From assembly GCF_019890935.1 (NCBI RefSeq), contig NZ_CP082333.1:2320001-2384000 (forward strand): 64,000 bases of DNA. The letters are read 5' to 3'. Positions 1 through 8,455 of this stretch are shown here, piece after piece. Every line of letters begins with the position of its first letter. The stretch's first letter is position 1. A program made the position numbers and the translations under genes. The notes under the pieces are model-generated. The model saw only the letters and a program-made list of their open reading frames with translations. It did no database searches and had not been told where the DNA came from. Source of the DNA: Exiguobacterium acetylicum (GTDB taxonomy: Bacteria > Bacillota > Bacilli > Exiguobacteriales > Exiguobacteriaceae).

Positions 1-611
1 TTCCAAGTACGTCCGCGTTTCGTCTAAGCCAATCCCTCTTCTTATCACGTCCGCTTTTGTTGGTGGCGACTCTTTTGGCAGGCGTTGCGATTTCTAGTAC
101 ATCAGCGTTCATCTCACTGTATACGGACTCGATTGGACATATCGCATATGCTTCTTATTTTTATGCGTTAGTCGCTCTCGGAATGGTCGGGATTCGACCA
201 ATTGCCGGAAAATTGTTTGATCAGCGAGGTGCTGCATTCGTGCTGTTGCCCTCGTATACCCTTTATATGATTGGCTTTGTCATTCTCGGCATGTATCCTT
301 CGTTTGCTGGTTTATTGACTGCTGCCATCATCATTGGTATCGGTTCTGCTTCCATCTTCCCGGGACTTCAAACTGTCCTTTTGAACTTCGCACCTCCCGC
401 ACAGAAAGGGAAAGCCATCTCGACCTTTTTCCTTGCTTACGACACAGGTTTTGGAATCGGTGCCTTGATTCTTGCTACGGTCGCAAGCGGTATCGGCTAT
501 TCCAATATGTTCTTGTCCTGTAGTCTGATCGTTCTCGTAAGTGGTCTACTGTATTTCACCTTTACGAAACGACAAGCTGCGTCATCTGAAACAGAAGAAC
601 TTGCTTCTTGA
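1..611 (+). CDS. MFS transporter, C-terminal part (5' truncated by the window)
   Basis: The frame is open from the first bases of the window, so the gene starts upstream; about 200 C-terminal residues are present. The visible protein has about six hydrophobic helices separated by short basic loops. The loop GKLFDQRGA after the second helix resembles the conserved cytoplasmic loop of the major facilitator superfamily. It ends in a short charged tail (KRQAASSETEE). The family pumps small molecules across the cytoplasmic membrane; substrate and direction cannot be read from this fragment. It converges on pheT across a shared hairpin terminator. Confidence 0.8.
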   Translation, partial: PSTSAFRLSQSLFLSRPLLLVATLLAGVAISSTSAFISLYTDSIGHIAYASYFYALVALGMVGIRPIAGKLFDQRGAAFVLLPSYTLYMIGFVILGMYPSFAGLLTAAIIIGIGSASIFPGLQTVLLNFAPPAQKGKAISTFFLAYDTGFGIGALILATVASGIGYSNMFLSCSLIVLVSGLLYFTFTKRQAASSETEELAS

Positions 612-624
612 ATCTGTCGTCAAA

Positions 625-667
625 CGAAAATAGCCGCCTTCCTCTGAAAGGAAAGCGGCTGTTTGTT
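625..667. terminator. Bidirectional intrinsic terminator between the MFS gene and pheT
   Basis: An inverted repeat (AGCCGCCTTCC / GGAAAGCGGCT, positions 632-660) with a 7-nt loop has an A-run on its left and a T-rich run on its right, so it can end transcripts from both convergent genes. Confidence 0.8.
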
Positions 668-675
668 TATCCTGA

Positions 676-3072
676 TTATGCGCGAAGTTCCGCATTGAAC
701 GTTTCTTTCACTGCATCTACGACTCGCTGTTGCGCTGTCGTGATTTCTTCATCGACTAACGTCCGTTCTTTGTTTTGATAACGGAGGGAGAAAGCGAATG
801 ATTTTTCATTCTCTCCGACGTTCTCACCCGTGTAGACATCAAACAATTCGATCGTCTGAAGAAGTGGACCGGCTGCTTCCGTCATGACATCGACGATGGA
901 TTGCGCCGTCACTGATCGCTCGACGACGATAGCTAAGTCGCGTGTCATTGATGGGAAACGTGAAATTTCCGAGTAGACCTGCTCTTCTTTCGAACGTAGT
1001 GCCATCGCCTCTAATTCAAAGACGTACACTTCTTTTAGACCATACTGTTCTTTTGACAGACCAGGATGCACTTGACCGACGAATCCGATCGCTTCTCCGT
1101 CAAGCAAAATGCGCGCCGTCCGTCCTGGGTGCATCGATGGAATGCTCGCTGCCTCGAACGTCAACGTAACACCGACTGCAGAAGCGAGTGTCTCGACGAT
1201 TCCTTTCATGACGAAGAAATCTGTTTTGACGAGCGTTCCGTGCGCACGGTGTTGTTCTGACACACCGACTGCGACGCCACCGATCATTTCTTGTTCAATC
1301 GGGAGTGTCTCAAGTGACGCATCCCGTTGCAGATAAACACTGCCGAGTTCATAAAACGCGACATCGGCATGCTGTCGTGCGACGTTATGCTGCGCGACTT
1401 CAAGGAGTCCCGGAATGAGTGACGTCCGCAGTGTCGAACGTGCTTCACTGATTGGCATCGCCAGTTTGACCGGATGCAAATCTTCTCGTTCATTGAATTG
1501 CATCGCGCGTTGTTCGCTCGTCAATGAATACGTGATGGCTTGCGAAAGACCTGCTCCCTGCAATGTCCGGCGTAAATGACGACGGTGAATGTTCCGTTTT
1601 GGTAAGAAGCCACGGCTCGCTTCAGACGGTAAGCTTGAAGTCAGTGCATCATATCCGTAGAGACGAGCGACTTCTTCCGCTAAATCAGCTGGAATTTTCA
1701 AGTCTTGGCGGCGAGTCGGTACGCTAACTGTCAAGGCATCACCCGATAATTCAACACCGAGACCAAGACGTTCGAGTAACGTTTGCATGACCGTTCCTTC
1801 AATCTCCATACCAAGACGGTGATTGATGTACGAGACACTCGCTTCAATCAAGTGATCGTCAAGCTCGAGCGTTCCTGCTTGAGCGACACCAGCCTGAACC
1901 GTTCCACCCGAGAGTTCAGCAATCAAAGTTGCAGCCCGATCGAGTGCTAACAAGACACGACGTGGATCAACACCCTTTTCGAAACGAGCACTTGAGTCCG
2001 AGCGAAGTCCAAGAACACGGCTCGTCTTCCGGACGGAAATCGGTGCGAAGTAAGCTGATTCTAAAATGATCGATGTCGTGTTTTCATCGACTTCGGTATT
2101 CGCTCCACCCATGACACCAGCAAGCGCGACCGGACGTTCACCGTCTGTGATGACGAGCATCGAAGAATCGAGCGTCCGCTCTACTTCGTCGAGCGTCGTA
2201 AACGACTCTCCTGCGTGCGCTTGACGCACGACGATCCGGTTTCCGAGTTTTTCAGCATCGAACGAATGTAGCGGTTGACCTGTCTCGAGTAAGACGAAGT
2301 TCGTAACGTCGACGACGTTGTTGATCGGACGAATGCCGTTCGCGATCAAGCGGTTTTTTAACCAAGTCGGTGACTCTTGAATCGTCACGCCTTGAATTTC
2401 TCGTGCCGCGTAGAACGGGCAGTCCTCTGAATCAAGCGTCACGTCGACTGCCGTCGCAGTTTCTGCTTCGTTGACTTCAACGACCGGGAAAGTCGGTGTC
2501 GTATCGTAAAGCGCAGCCACTTCGTATGCGACACCATACATGCTGAGGCAGTCCGAACGGTTCGGCGTTAATCCAAGTTCGAGGATTTCATCACGTAGAC
2601 CGAGTAACTCCAAAACGTCTTGTCCTGGTGTGACTGGTTCACGGAACGTATGGATCCCGTCCTGCTCATCTTCTCGGATATATTTCTTTTCGAATCCGAG
2701 TTCTTCGAGTGAACAGATCATCCCTTCTGAGACGACACCGCGCAATTTGGCACGTTTGATTTTAATACCTGGCAGGCGAGCGCCGACGCGTGCGACGATG
2801 ACATCTTGTCCGGCTTCGACGTTCGGTGCACCACACACGATTTGGACCGGTTCGTCTTGACCGATGTCGACCGTCGTGACATTCAATTTATCTGCTTCTG
2901 GATGTTTTTCTTTCGTTAACACACGTCCGACGACGATGTTGTTTAACGCTTCATCCCGGACATCGACGCCTTCGACTTCGATTCCGCTCTTTGTAATCAA
3001 ATCAGCTAAGTCTTGTCCTGATGTGTGACTGACATCCACATATTCGTTCAACCATTGTTTTGAGACTAACAT
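676..3072 (-). CDS. pheT: Phenylalanine--tRNA ligase beta subunit
   Basis: This is the large subunit of the alpha2-beta2 phenylalanyl-tRNA synthetase, which charges tRNA-Phe in the cytoplasm. At 798 aa it is of normal length. From the N-terminus there is an EMAP/tRNA-binding domain (about residues 40-150), the B3/B4 editing region (about 210-385), the B5 domain (about 400-475) and a C-terminal FDX-ACB anticodon-binding domain starting near ISRFPSMTRDLAIVV. The ATG follows AAGGGGGAACGCAG. It lies 12 bp downstream of pheS and is cotranscribed with it under the T-box leader upstream of pheS. Confidence 0.98.
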   Translation of the reverse strand: MLVSKQWLNEYVDVSHTSGQDLADLITKSGIEVEGVDVRDEALNNIVVGRVLTKEKHPEADKLNVTTVDIGQDEPVQIVCGAPNVEAGQDVIVARVGARLPGIKIKRAKLRGVVSEGMICSLEELGFEKKYIREDEQDGIHTFREPVTPGQDVLELLGLRDEILELGLTPNRSDCLSMYGVAYEVAALYDTTPTFPVVEVNEAETATAVDVTLDSEDCPFYAAREIQGVTIQESPTWLKNRLIANGIRPINNVVDVTNFVLLETGQPLHSFDAEKLGNRIVVRQAHAGESFTTLDEVERTLDSSMLVITDGERPVALAGVMGGANTEVDENTTSIILESAYFAPISVRKTSRVLGLRSDSSARFEKGVDPRRVLLALDRAATLIAELSGGTVQAGVAQAGTLELDDHLIEASVSYINHRLGMEIEGTVMQTLLERLGLGVELSGDALTVSVPTRRQDLKIPADLAEEVARLYGYDALTSSLPSEASRGFLPKRNIHRRHLRRTLQGAGLSQAITYSLTSEQRAMQFNEREDLHPVKLAMPISEARSTLRTSLIPGLLEVAQHNVARQHADVAFYELGSVYLQRDASLETLPIEQEMIGGVAVGVSEQHRAHGTLVKTDFFVMKGIVETLASAVGVTLTFEAASIPSMHPGRTARILLDGEAIGFVGQVHPGLSKEQYGLKEVYVFELEAMALRSKEEQVYSEISRFPSMTRDLAIVVERSVTAQSIVDVMTEAAGPLLQTIELFDVYTGENVGENEKSFAFSLRYQNKERTLVDEEITTAQQRVVDAVKETFNAELRA

Positions 3073-3084
3073 CTGCGTTCCCCC

Positions 3085-4107
3085 TTAAAACTGTTCGCTG
3101 AAGCGAACGTCATTCGTATAGAAGTGACGAATATCATCGACACCGTACTTCAACATGGCAATCCGTTCGATCCCCATCCCGAATGCGAATCCTGACATTT
3201 TTGTGCTATCATATTCGGCCATTTCGAGAACGTGAGGATGAACCATTCCCGCACCCAGAATTTCAATCCAACCCGTTTGTTTACAGATGTTGCATCCTTT
3301 ACCGCCACATTTGAAGCACGAGACGTCGACTTCAACAGACGGCTCTGTGAACGGGAAGAAACTTGGGCGTAAACGGACTTCACGTGCTTCACCGAACATC
3401 TGCTTCGCGAAGGCTTCAAGCGTTCCTTTTAAGTCTGCCATCGAAATCGATTCTCCGACGACGAGTCCTTCGACTTGCATGAATTGGTGCGAGTGCGTCG
3501 CATCGTCTTCGTCTCGACGGTAGACTTTACCTGGGCAAAGAATGCGAATTGGTTCACCTTTAGAAGCAAGCATCGTCCGTGCTTGAACCGGTGACGTATG
3601 CGTTCGCATCAAAATTTCTTCCGTGATGTAGAACGAGTCTTGCATATCACGTGCCGGGTGATCCTTCGGTAAATTCAACATCTCGAAGTTGAACAGATCT
3701 TGCTCGACTTCTGGACCTTCGGCAATCGTATAACCGAGTCCGACGAAGATGTCTTCGATCTCATCCGTCACCTGTTGCAAGAGGTGCGCATGACCAACCT
3801 TTTTCGGACGTCCTGGTAACGTGACGTCAATTGCTTCCGCTGCCAGTTTCGCATCCATTTCTTGTTGTTTGACAGCTGTCAGACGTTGTTCCAATTGCTC
3901 TTGGATCGCTTGACGGACCGTATTTGCGATTTCACCGACGACTGGTCGCTCTTCCGCTGATAACTTTCCCATTCCTCGTAATACTTCCGTGATTGGTCCC
4001 TTTTTCCCGAGATACTTGACTCGGACGTCATTGAGATCTTTTTGTGTTGTTGCCTGATCGACTAATGTCAACGCTTCATCGCGTAATGCTTCTAATTGCT
4101 CGCGCAT
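3085..4107 (-). CDS. pheS: Phenylalanine--tRNA ligase alpha subunit
   Basis: This is the catalytic subunit of phenylalanyl-tRNA synthetase (340 aa). It has an N-terminal coiled-coil tRNA-binding arm and a class II core with motif 2 ([16 protein letters not shown]) and motif 3 ([13 protein letters not shown]). The open frame runs 39 codons further upstream, but that stretch translates the T-box antiterminator and terminator. [13 protein letters not shown] behind AAAGGAGTGGGAAAG is therefore the start. It is the first gene of the pheST operon. Confidence 0.97.
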   Translation of the reverse strand: MREQLEALRDEALTLVDQATTQKDLNDVRVKYLGKKGPITEVLRGMGKLSAEERPVVGEIANTVRQAIQEQLEQRLTAVKQQEMDAKLAAEAIDVTLPGRPKKVGHAHLLQQVTDEIEDIFVGLGYTIAEGPEVEQDLFNFEMLNLPKDHPARDMQDSFYITEEILMRTHTSPVQARTMLASKGEPIRILCPGKVYRRDEDDATHSHQFMQVEGLVVGESISMADLKGTLEAFAKQMFGEAREVRLRPSFFPFTEPSVEVDVSCFKCGGKGCNICKQTGWIEILGAGMVHPHVLEMAEYDSTKMSGFAFGMGIERIAMLKYGVDDIRHFYTNDVRFSEQF

Positions 4108-4116
4108 CTTTCCCAC

Positions 4117-4385
4117 TCCTTTAGTTGAAGATATAAAAAAACGCCCCTCCGGCAAATGCCGAAGGGACGATGTAAACACCGTGGTACCACCCTTGTTTGA
4201 CTCTTCAATCGAAAAGTCCTCCAATTGCGCGATAACGGGCGCATCCCGTCACGATCTCTCGTGCGACTCCGGAGTGAATTCGGTTAGCAGATTCACGAAG
4301 CAGTTTTCAGTCTACGACCGCTTCTCCCTGATTGAATCATTCCCTAACGTACTCTGTTCCATCAACGTCCATGATGTATTCCTGA
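4117..4385 (-). promoter_or_regulatory. T-box leader of pheST
   Basis: On the minus strand the conserved T-box core GGGTGGTACCACGGTG (complement at about 4178-4194) is followed by a strong terminator hairpin (CCCTTCGGC / GCCGGAGGGGCG, about 4140-4170) with a long T-run. The T-box core can pair with the 5' side of the terminator stem to form the antiterminator. Uncharged tRNA-Phe is expected to favour read-through. I could not place the specifier triplet with certainty. Confidence 0.93.
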
Positions 4386-4390
4386 TGTTC

Positions 4391-4419
4391 ACTTTAGCAT
4401 GAACGCTTGTCGGTTTCAA
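4391..4419 (-). promoter_or_regulatory. Sigma-A-type promoter of pheST
   Basis: Reading the minus strand: TTGAAA (4419-4414), a 17-bp spacer and TAAAGT (4396-4391). The -35 box overlaps the stop codon of the methyltransferase gene upstream. Transcription would start near 4384, just before the T-box leader. Confidence 0.65.
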
Positions 4420-5168
4420 TCCACGCTTGCAAAATGATAGAGCAAAATGCCAGCCGCTACTGCCGCATTCAATGACTCCGCTTTACCACGAATCGGGATG
4501 TAGGCACGCTCATCACAGTAAGAGAGCAATTCTGGCGCAACGCCTTGTGCTTCGTTTCCGATGATTAAACCGAGTGCATCCATCGGTGCGATCGCTTGAT
4601 AAGACGTCGCTCCTTCTAACGCCGTGCCGATTACCGCAATTCCTTGTTCGTGCAGGGCATTGACTGCCTCTTCGAGCGGCATGGAGATGACCGGTAGGTG
4701 GAACAGCGATCCTTGCGTCGCACGGATGACTTTTCCGTTATAGACGTCAACTGTTCCCGGTCCGACGACGACCCCATCGAATCCAGCTGCGTCAGCTGTC
4801 CGAATCATCGTCCCGACGTTCCCTGGATCTTGCAGACGATCGAGCAACAAATAGCGTCCTCGCTCTAATTGTGCCGAAGCTTGTTTCATCTCACAGACAG
4901 CGAAGATGCCTTGCGACGTTTCCGTTTCAGCCAGTACTTTGATGACGGCTTCATCGATCGTAAAGACATCGGCATTTCGTTTCCAAGAACCGGGTACTTG
5001 GTACGATTCACGCACGATCAATTCCTTAACGATTCCGGCGCGAACAGCTTCTTCAATCAGATGTTCTCCTTCAATCAAGAAACGGTTCGTCTGCAGACGT
5101 CCTTTTTTCGTTAAGAGTTTCTTCCATTGTTTAACGATTTCGTTCTTTGCTGATGCGATGTGCTTCAT
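4416..5168 (-). CDS. TrmH-family RNA 2'-O-methyltransferase (YsgA-like)
   Basis: This is a SpoU/TrmH (SPOUT) methyltransferase that transfers a methyl group from SAM to a ribose 2'-OH of rRNA or tRNA. An N-terminal substrate-binding domain (KHIASAKNEIVKQWKKL...) precedes the SPOUT core with motif 1 (LQDPGNVGTMIRTADAAG), motif 2 (LIIGNEAQGV) and motif 3 (IPIRGKAESLNAAVA). The start at MKHIASAKN is chosen because the family begins there; the frame opens 14 codons earlier. It lies between the M42 peptidase (7-bp gap) and pheST, the position of B. subtilis ysgA. The exact target nucleotide is unknown. Confidence 0.93.
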   Translation of the reverse strand: MKHIASAKNEIVKQWKKLLTKKGRLQTNRFLIEGEHLIEEAVRAGIVKELIVRESYQVPGSWKRNADVFTIDEAVIKVLAETETSQGIFAVCEMKQASAQLERGRYLLLDRLQDPGNVGTMIRTADAAGFDGVVVGPGTVDVYNGKVIRATQGSLFHLPVISMPLEEAVNALHEQGIAVIGTALEGATSYQAIAPMDALGLIIGNEAQGVAPELLSYCDERAYIPIRGKAESLNAAVAAGILLYHFASVD

Positions 5169-5175
5169 TGTTTTA

Positions 5176-6258
5176 TTACCCCTCGTAGATCGCTTGGACA
5201 GTCTCCGCATCCAGACGTTTTGTCACAGCAACGACTAAATCGACGGCTGCTTCGAAATCGGCTTTATGCATGATTGAGACGTTCGTGTGTAGGTAACGGA
5301 TCGGTACAGTCAAGGCAAGCGATGGAACCCCTGTATTCGATAAGTGGAACTTCGCTGCATCCGTTCCGCCACCTGGTGTTAAGTCCAGTTGATACTTGAT
5401 ATTTTCTTCTGTTGCGACTTTCGTCACGAAATCGATCAATCCACGATGTGCGATCATCGACGCGTCGAACATGATGACTTGAACGCCTTCACCTAATTTC
5501 GACAATGCTTCACGATCGGTCATTCCTGGCGTATCACCCGGGATACCTGTATCGACAGCAAAGGCGATCGATGGTTTGAGTAGGTGTGCGACAGTTTGAG
5601 CCCCACGTAACCCGACTTCTTCCTGAACAGTCGCTCCCGCGAAAATCGTGTTCGGATGTCCGTCTGCTTTTAAGCGCTTGATTGCTTCGATTGCGATGGC
5701 ACAACCAATCCGGTTGTCCCACGCTTTTGCCATCAAGAAGTTCTCATTTTTCATCACAGTAAATTCGCAATGTGGAACGACCGTATCGCCCGGACGAATT
5801 CCCCAACCGTCGACTTCTTCTTTTGATGAAGCACCGATATCGATGAACATCTCTTTAATGTCGACCGGCTTATTGCGCGCTTCCGGTGGTAAAACATGAG
5901 GTGGTTTTGCACCGATTACACCTGGAATGACTTCACCAGATGACGTCACAATATTCATACGCTGTGCCAAGAGGACCTGACCCCACCAACCGCCGAGTGG
6001 TTGGAAACGAAGGAATCCTTTTTCATCAATCTTCGTGACCATGAATCCGACTTCATCCATGTGACCCGCAATCAATACACGTGGTGCATCTTCGCCTGCG
6101 CCTTTATGTTCAGCAAAGAGACTACCGAGACCATCCTGGTGGAATGCTTCTGCATGAGGTTCTAGATATTCACGCATGAGGCTCCGGACTTCTTTTTCGT
6201 TTCCCGGTACACCTGTTGCGTCCGTGAGACGTTTTAGCATATGTAATTGTTCGTTCAT
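5176..6258 (-). CDS. M42 family metallo-aminopeptidase (YsdC-like)
   Basis: This 360-aa dinuclear-metal aminopeptidase belongs to the glutamyl-aminopeptidase/deblocking TET family, often mis-annotated as endoglucanase. Visible metal ligands are His and Asp in IAGHMDEVGFM, Asp in AKAWDNRIGC, the catalytic pair in TVQEEVGLRGA, Asp in AVDTGIPGD and the final His in GGGTDAAKFHLS. It is a cytoplasmic oligopeptide-trimming enzyme. The ATG follows GGAGGAAATCAG. It sits 12 bp downstream of the dUTPase gene and 7 bp upstream of the TrmH-family gene, so the three are probably one transcript. Confidence 0.93.
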   Translation of the reverse strand: MNEQLHMLKRLTDATGVPGNEKEVRSLMREYLEPHAEAFHQDGLGSLFAEHKGAGEDAPRVLIAGHMDEVGFMVTKIDEKGFLRFQPLGGWWGQVLLAQRMNIVTSSGEVIPGVIGAKPPHVLPPEARNKPVDIKEMFIDIGASSKEEVDGWGIRPGDTVVPHCEFTVMKNENFLMAKAWDNRIGCAIAIEAIKRLKADGHPNTIFAGATVQEEVGLRGAQTVAHLLKPSIAFAVDTGIPGDTPGMTDREALSKLGEGVQVIMFDASMIAHRGLIDFVTKVATEENIKYQLDLTPGGGTDAAKFHLSNTGVPSLALTVPIRYLHTNVSIMHKADFEAAVDLVVAVTKRLDAETVQAIYEG

Positions 6259-6270
6259 CTGATTTCCTCC

Positions 6271-6753
6271 TTAGTAACCGTTGTCTTGTCGCACATGGTT
6301 TGCTTCATTTTTAGAAATGTAAGCCTTGAAAATCATATCCTGTGTAAAGCCTAGTGTAGCACCTAATGCAAGGTATGCACCAATCAGAACATCATAACTT
6401 TGTTCCGTCCGCGAAATCGCAAAGACGTTCGTTTTGTTATAGACGTCTAAAAAAGCATCTGTTGCTGTCAAATAGAAGTCACCTTCAGTAAAATGACTTT
6501 TCTTGTAATCAAGTGCTAGACCTAGTGAGAGTAGAAAATGGACGCCATCGACATATTCCTCAAGAATTGTGACTTGAGCGGATGGTCCCTTCTTCGACCA
6601 GAACTTAAAGCAACGTGTCTCGTTCGCAAGTTCACCGAGTTCGACCAATAAGGCGAGCAGACGCTCGTCGAATTGATTGCCTGTCAATTGATGTTCTGAC
6701 TGAATCCGTTTATCCAACTGTTCTTGCATCTCAAAAAGTGTCAACCAATCCAT
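6271..6753 (-). CDS. Dimeric (MazG-like) dUTP diphosphatase
   Basis: This all-alpha NTP pyrophosphatase has the ExxE...ExxD metal-binding pattern in LLVELGELANETRCFKFW and LEEYVDGVHFLLSLGL, typical of the dUTPase_2 family of Firmicutes. It hydrolyses dUTP to dUMP and PPi, keeping uracil out of DNA and feeding dTMP synthesis. The length of 160 aa is normal. The ATG follows AAGGAGAATTAAAG. It is the first gene of a probable three-gene unit with the M42 peptidase and the RNA methyltransferase. Confidence 0.88.
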   Translation of the reverse strand: MDWLTLFEMQEQLDKRIQSEHQLTGNQFDERLLALLVELGELANETRCFKFWSKKGPSAQVTILEEYVDGVHFLLSLGLALDYKKSHFTEGDFYLTATDAFLDVYNKTNVFAISRTEQSYDVLIGAYLALGATLGFTQDMIFKAYISKNEANHVRQDNGY

Positions 6754-6828
6754 CTTTAATTCTCCTTCTATCTAAAAAAATCATATGACCGTCTCATCGA
6801 CGTGCCTTCTTATTTTATCATTAAATCG

Positions 6829-6861
6829 AAAAAAACGTCGGAGAATTAAATTCCCCGACGA
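6829..6861 (-). terminator. Intrinsic terminator of infC-rpmI-rplT
   Basis: On the minus strand CGTCGGGGAATT and AATTCTCCGACG form a hairpin followed by a run of T, just downstream of the rplT stop. Confidence 0.85.
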
Positions 6862-6871
6862 ATTGTAGAAC

Positions 6872-7231
6872 TTAAGCGTTCAATTTTGCTTTTGCTGTGT
6901 CAGCAAGTGAAGCAAATGCAGTTGCATCTGTAACTGCGAGGTCAGCGAGCATCTTACGGTTAACGTCGATACCTGCTAATTTAAGACCATGCATCATGCG
7001 GCTGTAAGAAAGACCGTTGATACGTGCTGCCGCATTGATCCGAGTGATCCAGAGGCGACGGAAGTCACGTTTCTTTTGACGACGGTCACGGTAAGCGTAC
7101 ATGAGAGATTTCATGACTTGCTGTTTCGCAACCTTGAAGAGTGTATGTTTCGAGCCGTAGTAGCCCTTAGCTAATTTGAGTTGTTTTTTACGACGTTGAC
7201 GAGTCGTATATCCGCCTTTTACGCGTGGCAT
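6872..7231 (-). CDS. rplT: 50S ribosomal protein L20
   Basis: L20 (119 aa) binds 23S rRNA early in large-subunit assembly. The sequence starts with the conserved, strongly basic [16 protein letters not shown] and carries [20 protein letters not shown], the family signature. It is the last gene of infC-rpmI-rplT. In B. subtilis L20 represses this operon by binding the infC leader, and the leader here has the matching attenuator. Confidence 0.99.
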   Translation of the reverse strand: MPRVKGGYTTRQRRKKQLKLAKGYYGSKHTLFKVAKQQVMKSLMYAYRDRRQKKRDFRRLWITRINAAARINGLSYSRMMHGLKLAGIDVNRKMLADLAVTDATAFASLADTAKAKLNA

Positions 7232-7268
7232 ATAAATTCCCTCCTAAATCTGTATACGATTGGATAAA

Positions 7269-7463
7269 TTACTTCGCGATCATGTGACGGATGCGTTTGA
7301 AGTCACCCGTAGATACCATGCTAGCTTTACGTAATTTACGTTTCGCTTTTGTTGATTTGTTACCGAACAAGTGGCTTGTGTAAGCACGACCACGTTTCAA
7401 TTTGCCAGAAGCAGTACGTTTGAAACGTTTAGAAGCACCGCGGTGCGATTTCATTTTAGGCAT
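7269..7463 (-). CDS. rpmI: 50S ribosomal protein L35
   Basis: This 64-aa, highly basic protein starts [17 protein letters not shown], the L35 signature, with [16 protein letters not shown] further on. It lies between infC and rplT, the order conserved across bacteria. The ATG follows a clear GGAGGG ribosome-binding site. Confidence 0.99.
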   Translation of the reverse strand: MPKMKSHRGASKRFKRTASGKLKRGRAYTSHLFGNKSTKAKRKLRKASMVSTGDFKRIRHMIAK

Positions 7464-7490
7464 GAGAGATTCCCTCCTACTTCGATTCGA

Positions 7491-8006
7491 TTAGTCTTCT
7501 TTCTTAGGAGCAAGCACGAGGAACATGCTGCGTCCTTCCATCTTCGGTCTCTGTTCCACAACACCGAACTCACTTAAATCCGTTGCGAGGCGTTCGAGAA
7601 CGCGTTTACCGATTTCCGAGTGAGTGATGGCACGACCGCGGAAACGAATGCTCGCTTTCACTTTGTTACCATTCTCCAAGAATTTCTTCGCATTACGGAA
7701 TTTCGTTTGGAAGTCGTTCTCCTCGATCGTCGGGCTAAGACGAACTTCTTTCATCTGAATCACTTTCTGATTCTTCCGAGTTTCTTTGTCCTTCTTTTGC
7801 ATCTCGAAACGGTATTTACCGTAGTCCATGATCTTACAAACTGGCGGCGTCGCTTGTGGAGCGACCATGACGAGGTCAAGTTCCGCTTCCTCTGCGAGAC
7901 GTAGCGCTTCGTTGCGTGATTGGACACCTAGTTGAGCACCATCCGCTCCGATAAGACGAACTTCCCGGGCACGGATGCTTTCATTGATTAACAGATCTTT
8001 GCTAAT
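7491..8006 (-). CDS. infC: Translation initiation factor IF-3, AUU start
   Basis: IF-3 binds the 30S subunit, prevents 50S joining and proofreads the initiator tRNA and start codon. At 171 aa it contains the signatures [40 protein letters not shown] and [10 protein letters not shown]. The usual N-terminus (M)[11 protein letters not shown] begins at an ATT codon (8006-8004) placed 6 nt after GGAGGTG. The only upstream ATG in frame overlaps that ribosome-binding site. AUU is the known self-regulatory start of infC in many bacteria, so I take it as the start. The longer open frame to 8129 translates the leader RNA and is not coding. Confidence 0.96.
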   Translation of the reverse strand: MSKDLLINESIRAREVRLIGADGAQLGVQSRNEALRLAEEAELDLVMVAPQATPPVCKIMDYGKYRFEMQKKDKETRKNQKVIQMKEVRLSPTIEENDFQTKFRNAKKFLENGNKVKASIRFRGRAITHSEIGKRVLERLATDLSEFGVVEQRPKMEGRSMFLVLAPKKED

Positions 8007-8210
8007 GGTTAGCACCTCCATCGTGCATTGCACGAAAAATGAATGATAGAAAACGCTATAAAAAAAGCGTCGGCAGTTCTTCCCGCCCACACTCATAAGG
8101 AACGTCAAAGCATAGCAGTCGCTACACATTGCGTATCTTCATGATGAACCAGTACGAGTCGTCATACATGGTGAGAAGCGGGATGCTTCTGCTTTGTTGT
8201 CATTTCACTT
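8007..8210 (-). promoter_or_regulatory. L20-type leader with attenuator upstream of infC
   Basis: About 200 nt of untranslated leader separate the promoter from the AUU start. Near its middle a 12-bp hairpin with one mismatch and a 6-nt loop (GAGTGTGGGCGG / CTGCCGACGCTT on the minus strand, about 8065-8094) is followed by a T-run at 8060-8066. This is an intrinsic terminator inside the leader. Such a leader is known in B. subtilis, where L20 binding promotes premature termination of infC-rpmI-rplT. The full L20-binding fold was not modelled. Confidence 0.75.
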
Positions 8211-8214
8211 TGCT

Positions 8215-8244
8215 ATCATAGCACTTGTTTTCCCGTGATGTCAA
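8215..8244 (-). promoter_or_regulatory. Promoter of infC-rpmI-rplT
   Basis: On the minus strand, consensus TTGACA (8244-8239), an 18-bp spacer and TATGAT (8220-8215). Confidence 0.8.
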
Positions 8245-8398
8245 GCCGCTTTCTATGTTCTTACAGAACGTTGCTCACATACTTGATTATAATAGCAATC
8301 CTTTGACGGATAAGCAAGAAGTTTCTAACCTGTTTTTCACGGGTACACTCTTAACATGGAAAAAAAGATTCAGAACATTCGCAAGCAAAATTGTTTAT

Positions 8399-8413
8399 TT
8401 AGAATGATTATTG
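8399..8413 (+). promoter_or_regulatory. PerR-box-like operator and -10 element upstream of katA
   Basis: TTAGAATGATTATTG matches the PerR box (TTATAATnATTATAA) at 11 of 14 defined positions. A consensus TATAAT follows at 8417-8422, so the box would lie just upstream of the -10 element. No convincing -35 box was found. PerR repression relieved by peroxide is the standard control of catalase genes in Bacillales. The remainder of the gap from 8245 to 8398 shows nothing recognisable. Confidence 0.55.
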
Positions 8414-8455
8414 TTTTATAATCAATTTAATCTTACATAAGGGGGAGAATAACAG

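Noticed and set aside
4108..4224. 39-codon N-terminal extension of pheS
   Set aside because: It is the T-box antiterminator and terminator read as protein.
8007..8129. N-terminal extension of infC to an upstream start
   Set aside because: The extra 41 codons translate the leader hairpin and are unlike any IF3; the ATT start has the correct ribosome-binding site.
8225..8407. 60-aa plus-strand open frame upstream of katA
   Set aside because: It covers the infC promoter and the katA promoter region and has no ribosome-binding site or similarity.
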